NCBI RefSeq assembly: GCF_001652725.1
Contig: NZ_LWHJ01000027.1
Span: 186,001 to 250,000, forward strand
Source of the DNA: Pedobacter psychrophilus
GTDB lineage: Bacteria > Bacteroidota > Bacteroidia > Sphingobacteriales > Sphingobacteriaceae
Length of the DNA stretch: 64,000 nucleotides
Direction: 5' to 3'
Within the stretch, counting starts at the first letter, position 1. Each line of letters starts with the position of its first letter. Positions 34,873 to 44,700 of this stretch are shown one piece after another. A program made the position numbers and the translations under genes. A model generated the notes under the pieces. The model worked only from the letters and a program-made list of their open reading frames with translations. It searched no databases and was not told where the DNA came from.

Positions 34873-35610
34873 ATGAAAGCAATTTTAAGGCAAGGTTTAA
34901 GATATTGGCATTTTGCAATGGTGGGACTGATTTATGTTTTAACCTATCCTTTTGTATATTATTTTTCTAGAAAACCAAGCAGATATCCAATTCTTAATAA
35001 AATAAGGAAAATATATACTTTATTTCCTTCTACTTTAAGTGGTTTCTTTTACAAAATAGAATATGAAGAGCCAATTGATTGGAATAAGACTTATATATTT
35101 TGTCCTAATCATTCTTCAAATTTGGATGTTTACAGCATGAGCATTGCCCTAAAAAATAATTTCTTTTTTTTAGGAAAGGAAGAATTATTGAATAATGCTG
35201 CAACTAAACTGTTTTTTAAAACGATTGATATTCCATTAAATAGAGATAGTAATATTTCTGCTTTTAGGGCATTCAAAAAAACTTCTGAAAGAATTAAACT
35301 GGGAATGTCGCCGGTTATCTTCCCTGAAGGAAAGATAGGAGTAGAGTATCCGCCTATTTTACACGAGTTTAAAAATGGTCCTTTTAGATTAGCAATTGAA
35401 CATCAAATTCCAATTATACCAGTAACTATTAAAAATAATTGGAGATTATGGTGGGATGATGGAATTAAATATGGATGCAAACCAGGAGTTTCGCATATTT
35501 GTATTCATAAGCCAATAGAAACTACTGGAATGGATGTAAAAGATGATGAGGTTTTGAAAAAATTGGTTTACGATATAATAAATTCTAAAATTGATTATTA
35601 TTTTATATAA
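34873..35610 (+). CDS. 1-acyl-sn-glycerol-3-phosphate acyltransferase (PlsC-like)
   Basis: A 245-residue membrane-associated acyltransferase. The catalytic HX4D motif is NHSSNLD (His80, Asp85). Further motifs are PLNRDS, the acyl-acceptor motif VIFPEGKIG (148-156) and a late IPIIPVTIKN. One hydrophobic helix lies near the N-terminus (AMVGLIYVLTYPFVYYF). It transfers an acyl chain to lysophosphatidate to form phosphatidate. ATG 34873 is preferred to the TTG at 34867. It reads away from trpS. Confidence 0.93.
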   Translation: MKAILRQGLRYWHFAMVGLIYVLTYPFVYYFSRKPSRYPILNKIRKIYTLFPSTLSGFFYKIEYEEPIDWNKTYIFCPNHSSNLDVYSMSIALKNNFFFLGKEELLNNAATKLFFKTIDIPLNRDSNISAFRAFKKTSERIKLGMSPVIFPEGKIGVEYPPILHEFKNGPFRLAIEHQIPIIPVTIKNNWRLWWDDGIKYGCKPGVSHICIHKPIETTGMDVKDDEVLKKLVYDIINSKIDYYFI

Positions 35611-35722
35611 TTAACTAGTTAGATTTTGGTTACTTTGTCGGTTTTTTTTACGATTTTAAATTGTTTATCCTTTTAAAACAGTAAAGCTTTAAACTTTTTA
35701 CTTAATACTTTAAACTTTAAAA

Positions 35723-36013
35723 ATGCATATTGATAAAGAAACGGTTGATAAGATTGCCCATTTGGCTCGTTTAGAATTAACAGAAACAGAAAAAGAACGT
35801 TCTATTGCAGAATTAAGTGAGATTTTAACATTTATGGCAAAGTTGAATGAATTAGATACTGAAGGAGTTGAACCTTTAATTTACATGAACGATGCAGTAA
35901 ATGTTTTACGTAAAGATGAAGTTATACAAGAAATGACTAGAGAAGAAGCTTTATCAAATGCGCCTTTAAAATCTGAAGAATATTTTAAGGTTTCTAAGGT
36001 GATACAGAAATAA
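35723..36013 (+). CDS. gatC: Asp-tRNA(Asn)/Glu-tRNA(Gln) amidotransferase subunit C
   Basis: A 96-residue GatC protein. It begins MHIDKETVDKIAHLARLELTE, the classic GatC N-terminus. The middle FMAKLNELDTEGVEPLIYMNDAVNVLRKDEV and the terminal YFKVSKVIQK complete it. GatC stabilises the GatA amidase with GatB for transamidation of misacylated tRNAs. It is not next to gatA or gatB here. Short AAACTTT-type repeats flank it on both sides. Confidence 0.95.
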   Translation: MHIDKETVDKIAHLARLELTETEKERSIAELSEILTFMAKLNELDTEGVEPLIYMNDAVNVLRKDEVIQEMTREEALSNAPLKSEEYFKVSKVIQK

Positions 36014-36327
36014 GCTTTAAGAAAAGTAAAAAGTTCAAAGTAAAAATTCAAAAAATTTTGTAAAATAAATTCAAATTTTTTTTTTGATTTTTTTGCGTTA
36101 ACGATAGAAACGGCATCCTTTTTTTGCTTCTTTCCATTACGCAAATGCAAAAAAAGATATAGTGTATAGCGTGTAAAAACGCCCAAATAAATATCGCTTT
36201 TCAAAAAATATTTAAATTTATTCTAAAAACTAAAATTATGTTTCTCAAATGATACAGACAATTTCTGACAGAAACATAAAATATTGTAACAAAACACTCC
36301 AACTATTGTCTTACAAATAAAAAAAAG
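36014..36327. other. Gene-free region holding repeat A copy 3
   Basis: This 314-bp AT-rich region begins with AAGTAAAAAGTTCAAAGTAA-type sequence, then a family A repeat (36088-36190) and an AT-rich leader for the ABC ATPase gene. No gene, RNA gene or strong promoter was recognised. Confidence 0.6.
36088..36190 (-). repeat. Dispersed repeat family A, copy 3
   Basis: In reverse orientation to copy 1. It contains TTTGCGTTAACGATAGAAAC, GGCATCCTTTTTTTGC, a central TTTTTGC/GCAAAAA hairpin, ATATAGTGTATAGCGTG, and ends AACGCCCAAATAAA. The order of parts matches copy 1 closely, so this is the best-conserved pair. Confidence 0.75.
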
Positions 36328-37050
36328 ATGCAACCACTAATTACCATTAATGATTTAGGAAGAAAATATGTGATAGGTGCAGAAACCATTCATGCCTTAA
36401 AATCTGTTTCGCTAACTATAAATAAAGGAGAATTTGTTGCATTAATGGGACCTTCTGGTTCTGGTAAATCTACTTTAATGAACCTTTTAGGTTGTTTGGA
36501 TACGCCAACAAAAGGAGAATATATATTAAACGGAATAAATGTTAGTCAAATGACGGATAGTGAATTGGCAACAGTGAGAAACAAAGAAATTGGATTCGTA
36601 TTTCAAACCTTTAACTTATTGCCAAGATCATCTGCACAAGATAATGTGGCTTTACCGTTGATTTATGCAGGAATAAAGAAAAAGGATAGAGATATAAGAT
36701 CTATTCAGGCTTTAGAAAATGTAGGTCTTGGTAATAGGGTTCACCACAAACCAAACGAACTTTCTGGTGGACAACGACAAAGAGTTGCAGTTGCAAGAGC
36801 TTTAATCAATAACCCATCTATTATTTTAGCCGATGAGCCTACAGGAAACTTGGATACAAAAACTTCCATTGAAATTATGGGGTTAATTGAAGAAATACAT
36901 TCTAAAGGAAATACGATTATTATTGTTACCCATGAAGAGGACATTGCTCAACATGCCCATAGAATTGTGAGAATGCGTGATGGATTGATTGAAGAAGATT
37001 ACCTGAATAAAGATATTAAAACGGTTTCTTCTAAGTTGGCTGCCATGTAA
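36328..37050 (+). CDS. ABC transporter ATPase, LolD/MacB type
   Basis: A 240-residue ATPase. Walker A is GPSGSGKST (residues about 44-52), the Q-loop is [18 protein letters not shown], the signature [15 protein letters not shown] and Walker [12 protein letters not shown]. The NLLPR/NLD pattern is typical of the LolCDE and MacB family, which move lipoproteins or substrates in the envelope. No permease gene is adjacent, so the specific partner is unknown. A short 23-bp tandem repeat follows the stop. Confidence 0.93.
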   Translation: MQPLITINDLGRKYVIGAETIHALKSVSLTINKGEFVALMGPSGSGKSTLMNLLGCLDTPTKGEYILNGINVSQMTDSELATVRNKEIGFVFQTFNLLPRSSAQDNVALPLIYAGIKKKDRDIRSIQALENVGLGNRVHHKPNELSGGQRQRVAVARALINNPSIILADEPTGNLDTKTSIEIMGLIEEIHSKGNTIIIVTHEEDIAQHAHRIVRMRDGLIEEDYLNKDIKTVSSKLAAM

Positions 37051-37057
37051 ATTTATT

Positions 37058-37135
37058 TGATTTCATAGATTGGTTTTTCGTGATTTCACAGATTGGTTTT
37101 TTGTGATTTCACAGATTAAAGGATTTCACAGATTT
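37058..37135. repeat. Tandem 23-bp repeat
   Basis: Four imperfect units of GATTTCACAGATT with a TGGTTTTTT spacer. The first two full 23-bp units are 37058-37080 and 37081-37103; two shorter units follow. It lies between the ABC ATPase and the adenosyltransferase genes. Confidence 0.8.
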
Positions 37136-37163
37136 TTTCTTGATTGCTTACATTAAATTATAG

Positions 37164-37712
37164 ATGAAAATATATACCAAAACTGGAGATAAAGGTCAGA
37201 CTTCTTTAATTGGAGGGACAAGAGTTCCTAAATATGCATTAAGAATTGAGGCTTATGGAACTGTAGATGAATTGAATTCTTACATTGGATTAATTAAAGA
37301 TCAGGAGATTCCGGATAGTGACAAATTAATCTTAAAGGAAATTCAGGATCGTTTGTTTACCATAGGTTCTGTTTTGGCAACAGATAAAGAAAATTCTAGA
37401 ATTAAAATACCCGATTTACATGATGAGGATGTTATGCTTTTAGAGAAAGAGATGGATAAAATGAATGAGTTTTTGCCTCCTCTTAAGCATTTTGTATTGC
37501 CAGGTGGAAACCAAATTGCTTCGTTTTGCCATATTGCAAGGTGTGTTTGTAGAAGAGCAGAACGAAATACAGTACATTTAATGGAAGAAAGTCCGATGGA
37601 TGAAAATGTAGTTATTTATTTAAACCGACTTTCTGATTATCTTTTTACCTTAAGCAGGAAAGTAATTCTAATTAATAAAAACGAGGAAAATAAATGGATT
37701 CCAAGGGTTTAA
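37164..37712 (+). CDS. Cob(I)alamin adenosyltransferase, PduO type
   Basis: A 182-residue PduO-type ATP:corrinoid adenosyltransferase. It starts KIYTKTGDKGQTSLIGGTRVPK, the ATP-binding N-terminus, and has VDELNSYIGLI, FVLPGGNQIASFCHIARCVCRRAER (the trimer-interface Arg motif) and IYLNRLSDYLFTLSR. It makes adenosylcobalamin from cobalamin. No other cobalamin gene or riboswitch is seen nearby, so it may serve coenzyme salvage. Confidence 0.95.
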   Translation: MKIYTKTGDKGQTSLIGGTRVPKYALRIEAYGTVDELNSYIGLIKDQEIPDSDKLILKEIQDRLFTIGSVLATDKENSRIKIPDLHDEDVMLLEKEMDKMNEFLPPLKHFVLPGGNQIASFCHIARCVCRRAERNTVHLMEESPMDENVVIYLNRLSDYLFTLSRKVILINKNEENKWIPRV

Positions 37713-37751
37713 ATTGTTGAAAACTTTATTAGTAAAGTTTAAATATTAATA

Positions 37752-37759
37752 TACTTTTG
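37752..37759 (+). promoter_or_regulatory. -7 box for DUF2795 gene
   Basis: TACTTTTG fits TAnnTTTG and lies 29 bp before the ATG at 37789. Confidence 0.55.
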
Positions 37760-37788
37760 CAAAATATAAAAATTAAAGTTCTAAGATT

Positions 37789-38010
37789 ATGTATTGGACG
37801 TTAGAATTGGCATCTCATTTAGAAGATGCTCCTTGGCCAGCTACCAAAGATGAATTGATTGATTACGGAATTCGCTCTGGCGCTCCTGTTGAAGTTATAG
37901 AAAACTTACAAGCGTTAGAAGATGATGGCGAGCCATATGAAAATATAGAGGAGATTTGGCCAGATTATCCTACTAAGGATGACTTCTTCTTTAATGAAGA
38001 TGAATATTAA
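37789..38010 (+). CDS. DUF2795-type small protein
   Basis: A 73-residue acidic protein (MYWTLELASHLEDAPWPATKDELIDYGIRSGAPVEVIENL). The LEDAPWPATKDELIDYGIRSGAP stretch is the DUF2795 core of small Bacteroidota proteins; it is followed by DDGEPYENIEEIWPDYPTKDDFFF. The role is not known. It has a promoter box upstream and a rho-independent terminator directly downstream, so it is probably a single-gene transcript and strongly expressed. Confidence 0.88.
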   Translation: MYWTLELASHLEDAPWPATKDELIDYGIRSGAPVEVIENLQALEDDGEPYENIEEIWPDYPTKDDFFFNEDEY

Positions 38011-38042
38011 AAAAAGACCCGAATTTATATCGGGTCTTTTTT
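38011..38042 (+). terminator. Terminator after DUF2795 gene
   Basis: AAGACCCGA-ATTTATA-TCGGGTCTT forms a 9-bp stem followed by TTTTTT, starting just after the stop codon. Confidence 0.92.
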
Positions 38043-38187
38043 TTGTCTAATTTAATATACAATATAAAAAAACAAAAGGTTGCTTAAATCATAGTTTAAG
38101 GATGTTTTTTAAATAAAAATTATTTTTGGTGTAGTTTTAGATTAAGCAATATCAAATAATTGTTAAATCTTAAAAAATACAAACATC

Positions 38188-38337
38188 ATGGGAAATTTAC
38201 TTTATCTAATTGCAGTAATCTTAATTATAGTCTGGATTTTTGGCGCATTCGTATCACCATTCGGTGGAGGTTTGATCCACATCCTTTTAGTAATTGCTAT
38301 TATAGCAGTATTGTTAAGAGTGATAAGAGGGGCGTAA
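38188..38337 (+). CDS. Lmo0937-type small membrane protein
   Basis: A 49-residue protein, too short for many gene finders. It starts at ATG 38188 (MGNLLYLIAVILIIVWIF) and ends VLLRVIRGA. Two hydrophobic segments are joined by GAFVSPFGGGLIHI. This matches the family of small membrane proteins called lmo0937-like, found widely in bacteria, sometimes stress-induced; the function is unknown. A terminator follows. Other frames overlapping it give no protein-like sequence. Confidence 0.85.
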   Translation: MGNLLYLIAVILIIVWIFGAFVSPFGGGLIHILLVIAIIAVLLRVIRGA

Positions 38338-38358
38338 GCTCTTTTTAATATCTATTAG

Positions 38359-38392
38359 ATCCCATGGTTTATAACAATCATGGGATTTTTTG
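38359..38392 (+). terminator. Terminator after small membrane protein gene
   Basis: ATCCCATG (38359-38366) and CATGGGAT (38379-38386) form a perfect 8-bp stem, followed by a T-run. It separates this gene from the convergent recB. Confidence 0.85.
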
Positions 38393-38394
38393 TT

Positions 38395-41300
38395 TTATGC
38401 AAATTCACCTTCCAACAGCAATCCCATTTTAGCAATCGTTTTCCATTCTGGTTTGTGTGTAAAAATCCCTGTTTCAGCGTTTGATCTCATTCCTCTTAAA
38501 AATAAATAGATTACGCCACCAAAATCTTTATCATAATAAAAATTGGACTGTCTGCTTTTAATATATTTTTTAGCAGCCATGGTATAAATTAAATATTGAA
38601 GATGATAATTATTTTGGTTCATGGCCTCATTTAATTTTTCTGAGGTGTAATCTTCTAAACTATCTCCCAAATAATTAGATTTCCAATCTAAAACATAAAA
38701 TTTATTCTCGTGTTCAAAAAATAAATCAATTTTACCATTCATCATTCCTTCCAATTCGCTATAAATCCTAACATCAATTTCTTGGTTTTCTATGGCTAAA
38801 GCCGATAAATTTTGCGGTTGAAAATTTTGGACATTAAAATCGAACTCAAATTCGTTAATGCATTTATAAGGATTTACGTTTGATAAAGAAAATGTTTTTC
38901 CATCAATTGAGATTGGTGCATTTAAAATATTTTGAAGCATTTGATAAAGCATAGGTCCATAAACCTCATGTTGATTTGGTAAAAATCTATCAATGGCGTT
39001 TTTAATTTCTATGCTCCATCGGCTTTCATCGTTAAAGGAAATATTCTCCAAAATATAATGGAGCATGTTTCCAGTTTTAGCTCCTTTTCTTAAAGTTGAG
39101 AAAATAAAGTTATCATAATCATTTTCAGCTTCCTGAGTTTTTGGTTTTATTTGTGAGGGATGTTCAGCTCGAAGCATAGTATAGCTCATTCTTCGCCAAT
39201 TTTCTTCGCTTAAGCTAAAGTTTACCTCAGGAATTTGTGTATGTTTTTTAGACTTGTTATTTGAGGAATATTTATATTCTTCATCCAATTTTATATTGTT
39301 ACCGATTTCAATTAATTCATTTGGATTAAGTTTAATAGCATTTAAAAAAGTGGAAAGAGAAGAGTGGTTATAGAAACTTGCATCGTTTTTATAAATAAAA
39401 CATTTATAAACAGCTCTTGTAATAGCTACATAAATTAATCTTCGGTTTTCTTGCTCATTTTGTTTTTTCCATTCTAATAATTGCTCTTCGTTTAACTGCG
39501 CTTTCTCTGCAGAAAGATAATTGCCAGTTATTGCATCTCTAAAACTCGAGTTTTCAATGTGTTTTCCGTCATCAACTAAATCTAAATATGGTGCAAAAAC
39601 GATTTTATATTCTAATCCTTTACTAGAATGTATAGTGATTATTTTTATTGCGTCTTCATCACTTTCTATTCGTTGTTGATATTCATCGCCCTCGGTTTCC
39701 ATTCCTTCAATGCCTCTTTTTAACCAACTTATCAGCTCTAAATGATTAAGGTTTTTTCTGCTCTGATTTTTATGGAGCAACTCTATCAGTTGGTACAGAT
39801 TGGTAATTATACGCTCTCCATCGGTATTATTTTTTAAATTATTGATGATGTTAAAGTCTGTAATCCATTCGTTTATAGCTGTATAAATTCCGTTTTTATC
39901 CCAAGTTTCTTTATATTTTTTAAACTGCTCTACAATCAACTCATCATTAAAATGAAGGATTTGTTCTTCTTTAAAACCTGTAAATGGAGATAATAATGCT
40001 TTATTAATTGCCGAAATGCTAATGTTTAAAAATGCCTGCATCAAGTAAAGCACATAATTTGCTTCCTCCGATTGTAAAACCCGAGCATCATCAATAGTAA
40101 TGGAAGGAATTCCATATTTTGACAATGCCTGTTTAATTTTTTGACCTTGCTTTTTGGTACGAATCAATATGCCAATATCCTGAGGCTTAACTTTTTCAGA
40201 TTTACCATTTACATCAATCAGATATTTAGAATCTTTGTTAAGTAAATCAATAATTTGTGCAACCACTAGCATGTTTAGGTCATCTCCATTACTAGCTTGG
40301 GTAATACTGATTGGTACTGCAACTTCATCATGAAATAGCAGATTCCCTTTGCTATTATTTGAAGGAGAATTTACTGGAAGATAATCTATTGAGTTAGGTT
40401 CTCCTTTAAAATGAAAAGTGTCAAAATCTTCAGTTGGTTTAAAAAACACATTCATGGCGTTGATAAAACTTTCTGAAGAGCGATAGTTTTGATTCATTCC
40501 GTAAAGTTCATTAACGGAGTTTTTAGCCTTGAAATAAGTGAAAATATCGGCTTTACGCCAGGCATAGATAGATTGTTTGGGATCGCCTATGTAAAAAAGT
40601 GTACAATTATCGGCGAAAGCCTTGTCAAAAATTTCATATTGTAGTTTGTCTGTGTCCTGAAATTCATCAATAAATACGGCTTGATATTTCTCTTGCAAAC
40701 GTTTTATCAGCTTTTCGCTATTTTCTTTATGTAAAGCTTTATGCAGTTTTGTAATTAAGTCATCGTAATTGATTTGATTGTACCTGGTTTTATAAAAATT
40801 GATACCGTTGCCAATTTCCTGGATTGAATGACAATATAAATCGTTGATTAAATTTGAAATGATCTCTTTTTGTTGTTCCTCAAACGAAACTAATTCCTCA
40901 ATTTTTTCTAAAATTTCTGGATAAACTTTTTGAACGTAAGCGGCAGATTTTTTGGCAGTTATTTGTTGAATAAAGTTTTCAGTATTATTTAAAAATGGGA
41001 GCAAACCTTTTCTTGCATAACTGTTTTTTTCTGACGCTTCTTTTAATTCATCAACATGATTTGAAACATAAATTATTAATTCATCATAAGTGAATTGATA
41101 ATTCAATTGTGTTTGGTTAATGAGTTCTAAATAAGATTGATACTGATCTTCACTTAAACAGGAATTAGATTTGCCTTCATCAAAAAAGAGATATTTTTTA
41201 CCCGATAAATGTTCTTTTACAATGCTTGAAATCTTAGCTCTTGAAAAGCCATTTTGAATCAGTAAAGCAAGTAAATCTAAAGGAATATTAGTGATATATT

Positions 41301-41796
41301 TCCTCCAAAATTTATTGACTTCATCTGTCATTATGTTTTGCGCATCAGGCAATAAATCGACACCAAAAAGTTGTTGGGTTTCAAAAGCAAATTGATTTAA
41401 TGTTTGCTGACAAAAGCTGTGAATAGTTAAAATTGAGGTTTCATCTAAAAAAAGAATAGCTCTTTCCAAAGATTTTAAAACTTCACTTGAATCAGCTTTT
41501 TTAACTATTTCGGTAATGGTTTTATCAGAGATTTCCTCGCCTTTGGCAACCTTATTTGCCAATCTCATAAATTTCCTAACACGTTCTTCTAATTCGGCAA
41601 CGGCAGCTTTAGTAAAAGTAACCATCAAAATATTTTGGATAGGTATTTTTTGTTCAATAACCATCCTTAAAACTAAAATAGCAATCGAATAAGTTTTACC
41701 GGTTCCTGCACTTGCTTCAATTAAATTGCTTCCTTTTAATGCAACTTTACTTGCATCAAAATCTTTAAATTGTCTTGTAAATAAGTTCTCAGGCAT
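38395..41796 (-). CDS. recB: Exodeoxyribonuclease V, beta subunit (UvrD-like helicase/nuclease)
   Basis: A 1133-residue RecB-type protein. Helicase motif I GTGKT (residues 31-35, in IEASAGTGKTYSIAILV), motif II VFIDEFQDTDKLQYEIF, IGDPKQSIYAWR and ITIHSSKGLEYKIVF show a UvrD/SF1 helicase. The C-terminal nuclease motif DWKSN (VLDWKSNYLG) is present. It moves on DNA 3'-5' and cuts it during double-strand-break repair. It overlaps recC by 8 bp. recC and recD upstream complete the RecBCD complex. Confidence 0.95.
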   Translation of the reverse strand: MPENLFTRQFKDFDASKVALKGSNLIEASAGTGKTYSIAILVLRMVIEQKIPIQNILMVTFTKAAVAELEERVRKFMRLANKVAKGEEISDKTITEIVKKADSSEVLKSLERAILFLDETSILTIHSFCQQTLNQFAFETQQLFGVDLLPDAQNIMTDEVNKFWRKYITNIPLDLLALLIQNGFSRAKISSIVKEHLSGKKYLFFDEGKSNSCLSEDQYQSYLELINQTQLNYQFTYDELIIYVSNHVDELKEASEKNSYARKGLLPFLNNTENFIQQITAKKSAAYVQKVYPEILEKIEELVSFEEQQKEIISNLINDLYCHSIQEIGNGINFYKTRYNQINYDDLITKLHKALHKENSEKLIKRLQEKYQAVFIDEFQDTDKLQYEIFDKAFADNCTLFYIGDPKQSIYAWRKADIFTYFKAKNSVNELYGMNQNYRSSESFINAMNVFFKPTEDFDTFHFKGEPNSIDYLPVNSPSNNSKGNLLFHDEVAVPISITQASNGDDLNMLVVAQIIDLLNKDSKYLIDVNGKSEKVKPQDIGILIRTKKQGQKIKQALSKYGIPSITIDDARVLQSEEANYVLYLMQAFLNISISAINKALLSPFTGFKEEQILHFNDELIVEQFKKYKETWDKNGIYTAINEWITDFNIINNLKNNTDGERIITNLYQLIELLHKNQSRKNLNHLELISWLKRGIEGMETEGDEYQQRIESDEDAIKIITIHSSKGLEYKIVFAPYLDLVDDGKHIENSSFRDAITGNYLSAEKAQLNEEQLLEWKKQNEQENRRLIYVAITRAVYKCFIYKNDASFYNHSSLSTFLNAIKLNPNELIEIGNNIKLDEEYKYSSNNKSKKHTQIPEVNFSLSEENWRRMSYTMLRAEHPSQIKPKTQEAENDYDNFIFSTLRKGAKTGNMLHYILENISFNDESRWSIEIKNAIDRFLPNQHEVYGPMLYQMLQNILNAPISIDGKTFSLSNVNPYKCINEFEFDFNVQNFQPQNLSALAIENQEIDVRIYSELEGMMNGKIDLFFEHENKFYVLDWKSNYLGDSLEDYTSEKLNEAMNQNNYHLQYLIYTMAAKKYIKSRQSNFYYDKDFGGVIYLFLRGMRSNAETGIFTHKPEWKTIAKMGLLLEGEFA

Positions 41797-44700
41797 AATA
41801 ATCGGGTAAAAGTGAAACTATGGGAGAAAGTAAAATCTCGTTATTCTTCACAAATTCTTGATAAATTTCATTCGTTTCATCATAAGGAAAGCTATCAAAA
41901 TAACCATCGTTATATTTATTCATGATGTATTTATCCGTTGATGGAAATAAATAGCTATTCAATTTATCATTAACCGCTTTCTTAAATTTTTGATAATTAT
42001 AATTGTATGGAATGTCTTTTATTTTAACCTCAAAACTTGGGTAAAAGCATAAAATATCATTTAAACCTCGATGATAAAGCTTAAACATTTCATTTAATTT
42101 TTCTTTGGCTTCCGCCGAGTTAAGTTGCTGACTTTTATAAGCTTTCTCGTTATTTGCACTAATAAAATAGAGGCTGAGATTCAAGCCAGAAGCTTGGGCA
42201 GCTAAATAAATAATGTAAGCTTCTAGTAAACCTTTATTTTCTTTTTTAGACCAGGAAATGAATATCAATTTATCGCCATAAACTCCAGAAATATTGCCGG
42301 ATAAAATGCTTCCGTTCCTTAATTCTACATTTATAGGCAAAGATTTTTCATCTTCGTTATTTATAGTTTGGTTTAATAATTCTCTAACAATTCTCACCTT
42401 CTCATCTAAATCTTTGATTACTAAATCCGCCATATTTTTCAATGGCAAACCTCCGGTTTTTAAAAGTCTGTTTTTTAAAATTGGCAAATCATCGGCTTTA
42501 GCCAGTAATAAATTTTGCTTTAAATTCCATTGCTGCAAACTGTCTAATTCAAAAGCCTCGGTATCTCCTAAAAGTAAATCTTCATCCTCATAATAAATAT
42601 TTAAAACCTTTTGATAATAAGCTTTAAATGGGTTTTTAAAGAAATTAATAAATGAATTTATGTTTATTTCTGTCAGTTCTAAGTCCTTAGTTTTTGCTTG
42701 TTTTTGGAAGAAATCATAATCTTTTAACGGCACATGAATTAGATAATTTAACCTGTTTAGTTCATTATTTTTATCGCTAAAATTGTGTAAAGGATGCTTA
42801 ATAATCATCTGGCTGGCTAAATCATCATTCTCGTATTTATTTTGAAGATAATCTAACAATTCATCAATTAAAGCAGAAGGTGGAATGCTGGTATTGTCTT
42901 TATCATTTTGACCAATATAACTGAGGTAAAGTTTTTCTTGTGCCGATAAAATGGTCTCTAAAAACAAGTGTTTATCATTGTCTTTTACATTTCTATCCCC
43001 CAATTTTGGATGCTGTTTTATGAGATCAAAATCTACAGGATGCTCTTTACGGGGGAATTTATCGTAATTTAAACCCAACAAAGCCACCACTTTAAACGGG
43101 ATACTTCGCATTGGGATTAAAGAACAAAAAGTGATTCCGCCACCCGCAAAAGACCCAGTTTTTGTACTTGCTGAAAGCGATTGCAATAAGTTATAGTTAA
43201 ATAACTGAAAACTTAGCGGCTCGATTAACAGCTCATTTAAAGAATTATACTTTTCTAATTGTTTAATAAGCAGGTTATAATCTTCATCCACATTATCAAC
43301 GGTATCAAAAATGAGGTTAGTCAAGATATTTTCTACATATTTTACCCAATCCGTTAGATTTCTGTTTCTTTCTCTTTGTTGGATGGAAGCAATCAAAACC
43401 TCCGCAAAATGTACAAAACGAATGATTTCTTCTGCGGCTGAGCCTTCCACCATATCTAAAGGAAAAAGAGTATGGTTTTCGGTTTCATATTCTTCGCTTC
43501 CGCTGATGCAAATCCCAAAAATGATACGTTCTAAACCATATTTCCAGCTTACATAAACACTCTCATCTTCTAAACTTCCTTCAATCCCAAAACGGATATT
43601 AGCTTGATTTACTATTTTTCTGATCAGCGTTAAATCAGTAATTCCAAACCTTTTACGGATGTATCCAAAATCTAACAATTGCAGAACATTTTCTGCAGTT
43701 AAATTGTGGCTATTCAATTCCATCAAACCAATTAGAGCAGCAACGATGGTATCATTTGATGTAAAACTTTCATCGGCTATGCTAAAATTAAATTTATAAG
43801 GCGCATTTTTAAAAACCGCTTTGATGTAAGACGCATAAGTATCAATATCACTCACCATCACCACAATATCCCTCGGCGAAAGCTTTTTATCTCCTTTATC
43901 AACCAAAGAAACCAAATAATTATAAAGTGCTTCCACCTCTCTGGCTGGCGTAAAACAAGAGTTAATGCTGATAGAACCATCATTAATTAATGCTTCATTT
44001 AATGGTTTTCTATCCTGATCATCTAAATTTTCATAGATCTCATTTTGAATGATATGCAGTAAAGATTTGTTTTCAAATATTTGATTTTCAATTACTTCAT
44101 AAGCATTTAACATTTCCTCATTTTTAAATAATAAGAAAAAAGTACTTTGTATAACCTTTCCCCAATTGGTTAATAAAGTGTTTCCTTCGCTTTGATAATA
44201 ATCTTCATCCTGATATTTATCCTGCAAACGAATCGCCCTTTTTTTACTGATATCCTCTATCCAATATTGCTCTGGAGCGGGATTTAGCAAATAATAAAAA
44301 AAGTTAATATGCTGTCCAAGTACATGAAAAAGTTGGATATGAAAATCCGTTAAAACTGAAAGTCCGAATAAATAAATATCAGGCATTTTTTGGGTTAAAC
44401 GATTTACATTTTGAGGCGTTTTTAGCGCTTCTAAAATATAATCGCTCATGTAGGTTTTATCAGGGAATTTCTTTTCAGCGAGTTCTTTGGCTTTTATCCA
44501 AATATATTTTTGCCATTCATCAAAACCAATATCTGCAACAGTAGATTGATTCCAAAGCTTTATCATTTCTGGTCGGTAAATCTGATATTGGTCAAATAAA
44601 TCGGCTATTTTTTGCGCTAGGGCAAGCCTTTTTAAATCTTTATCTAAATTCTCTTCATCATAATATTGAGAGATATTTTTAAATTTATTGATAAAAGATT

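Noticed and set aside
33836-34918. Long TrpRS start at 34918
   Set aside because: The standard N-terminus begins at METVVSGI (34831), and the extra 29 residues overlap the acyltransferase start.
38160-38348. 62-residue reading frame overlapping the small membrane protein
   Set aside because: Its sequence is not protein-like and the frame starting at 38188 gives a clear two-helix small membrane protein of a known type.
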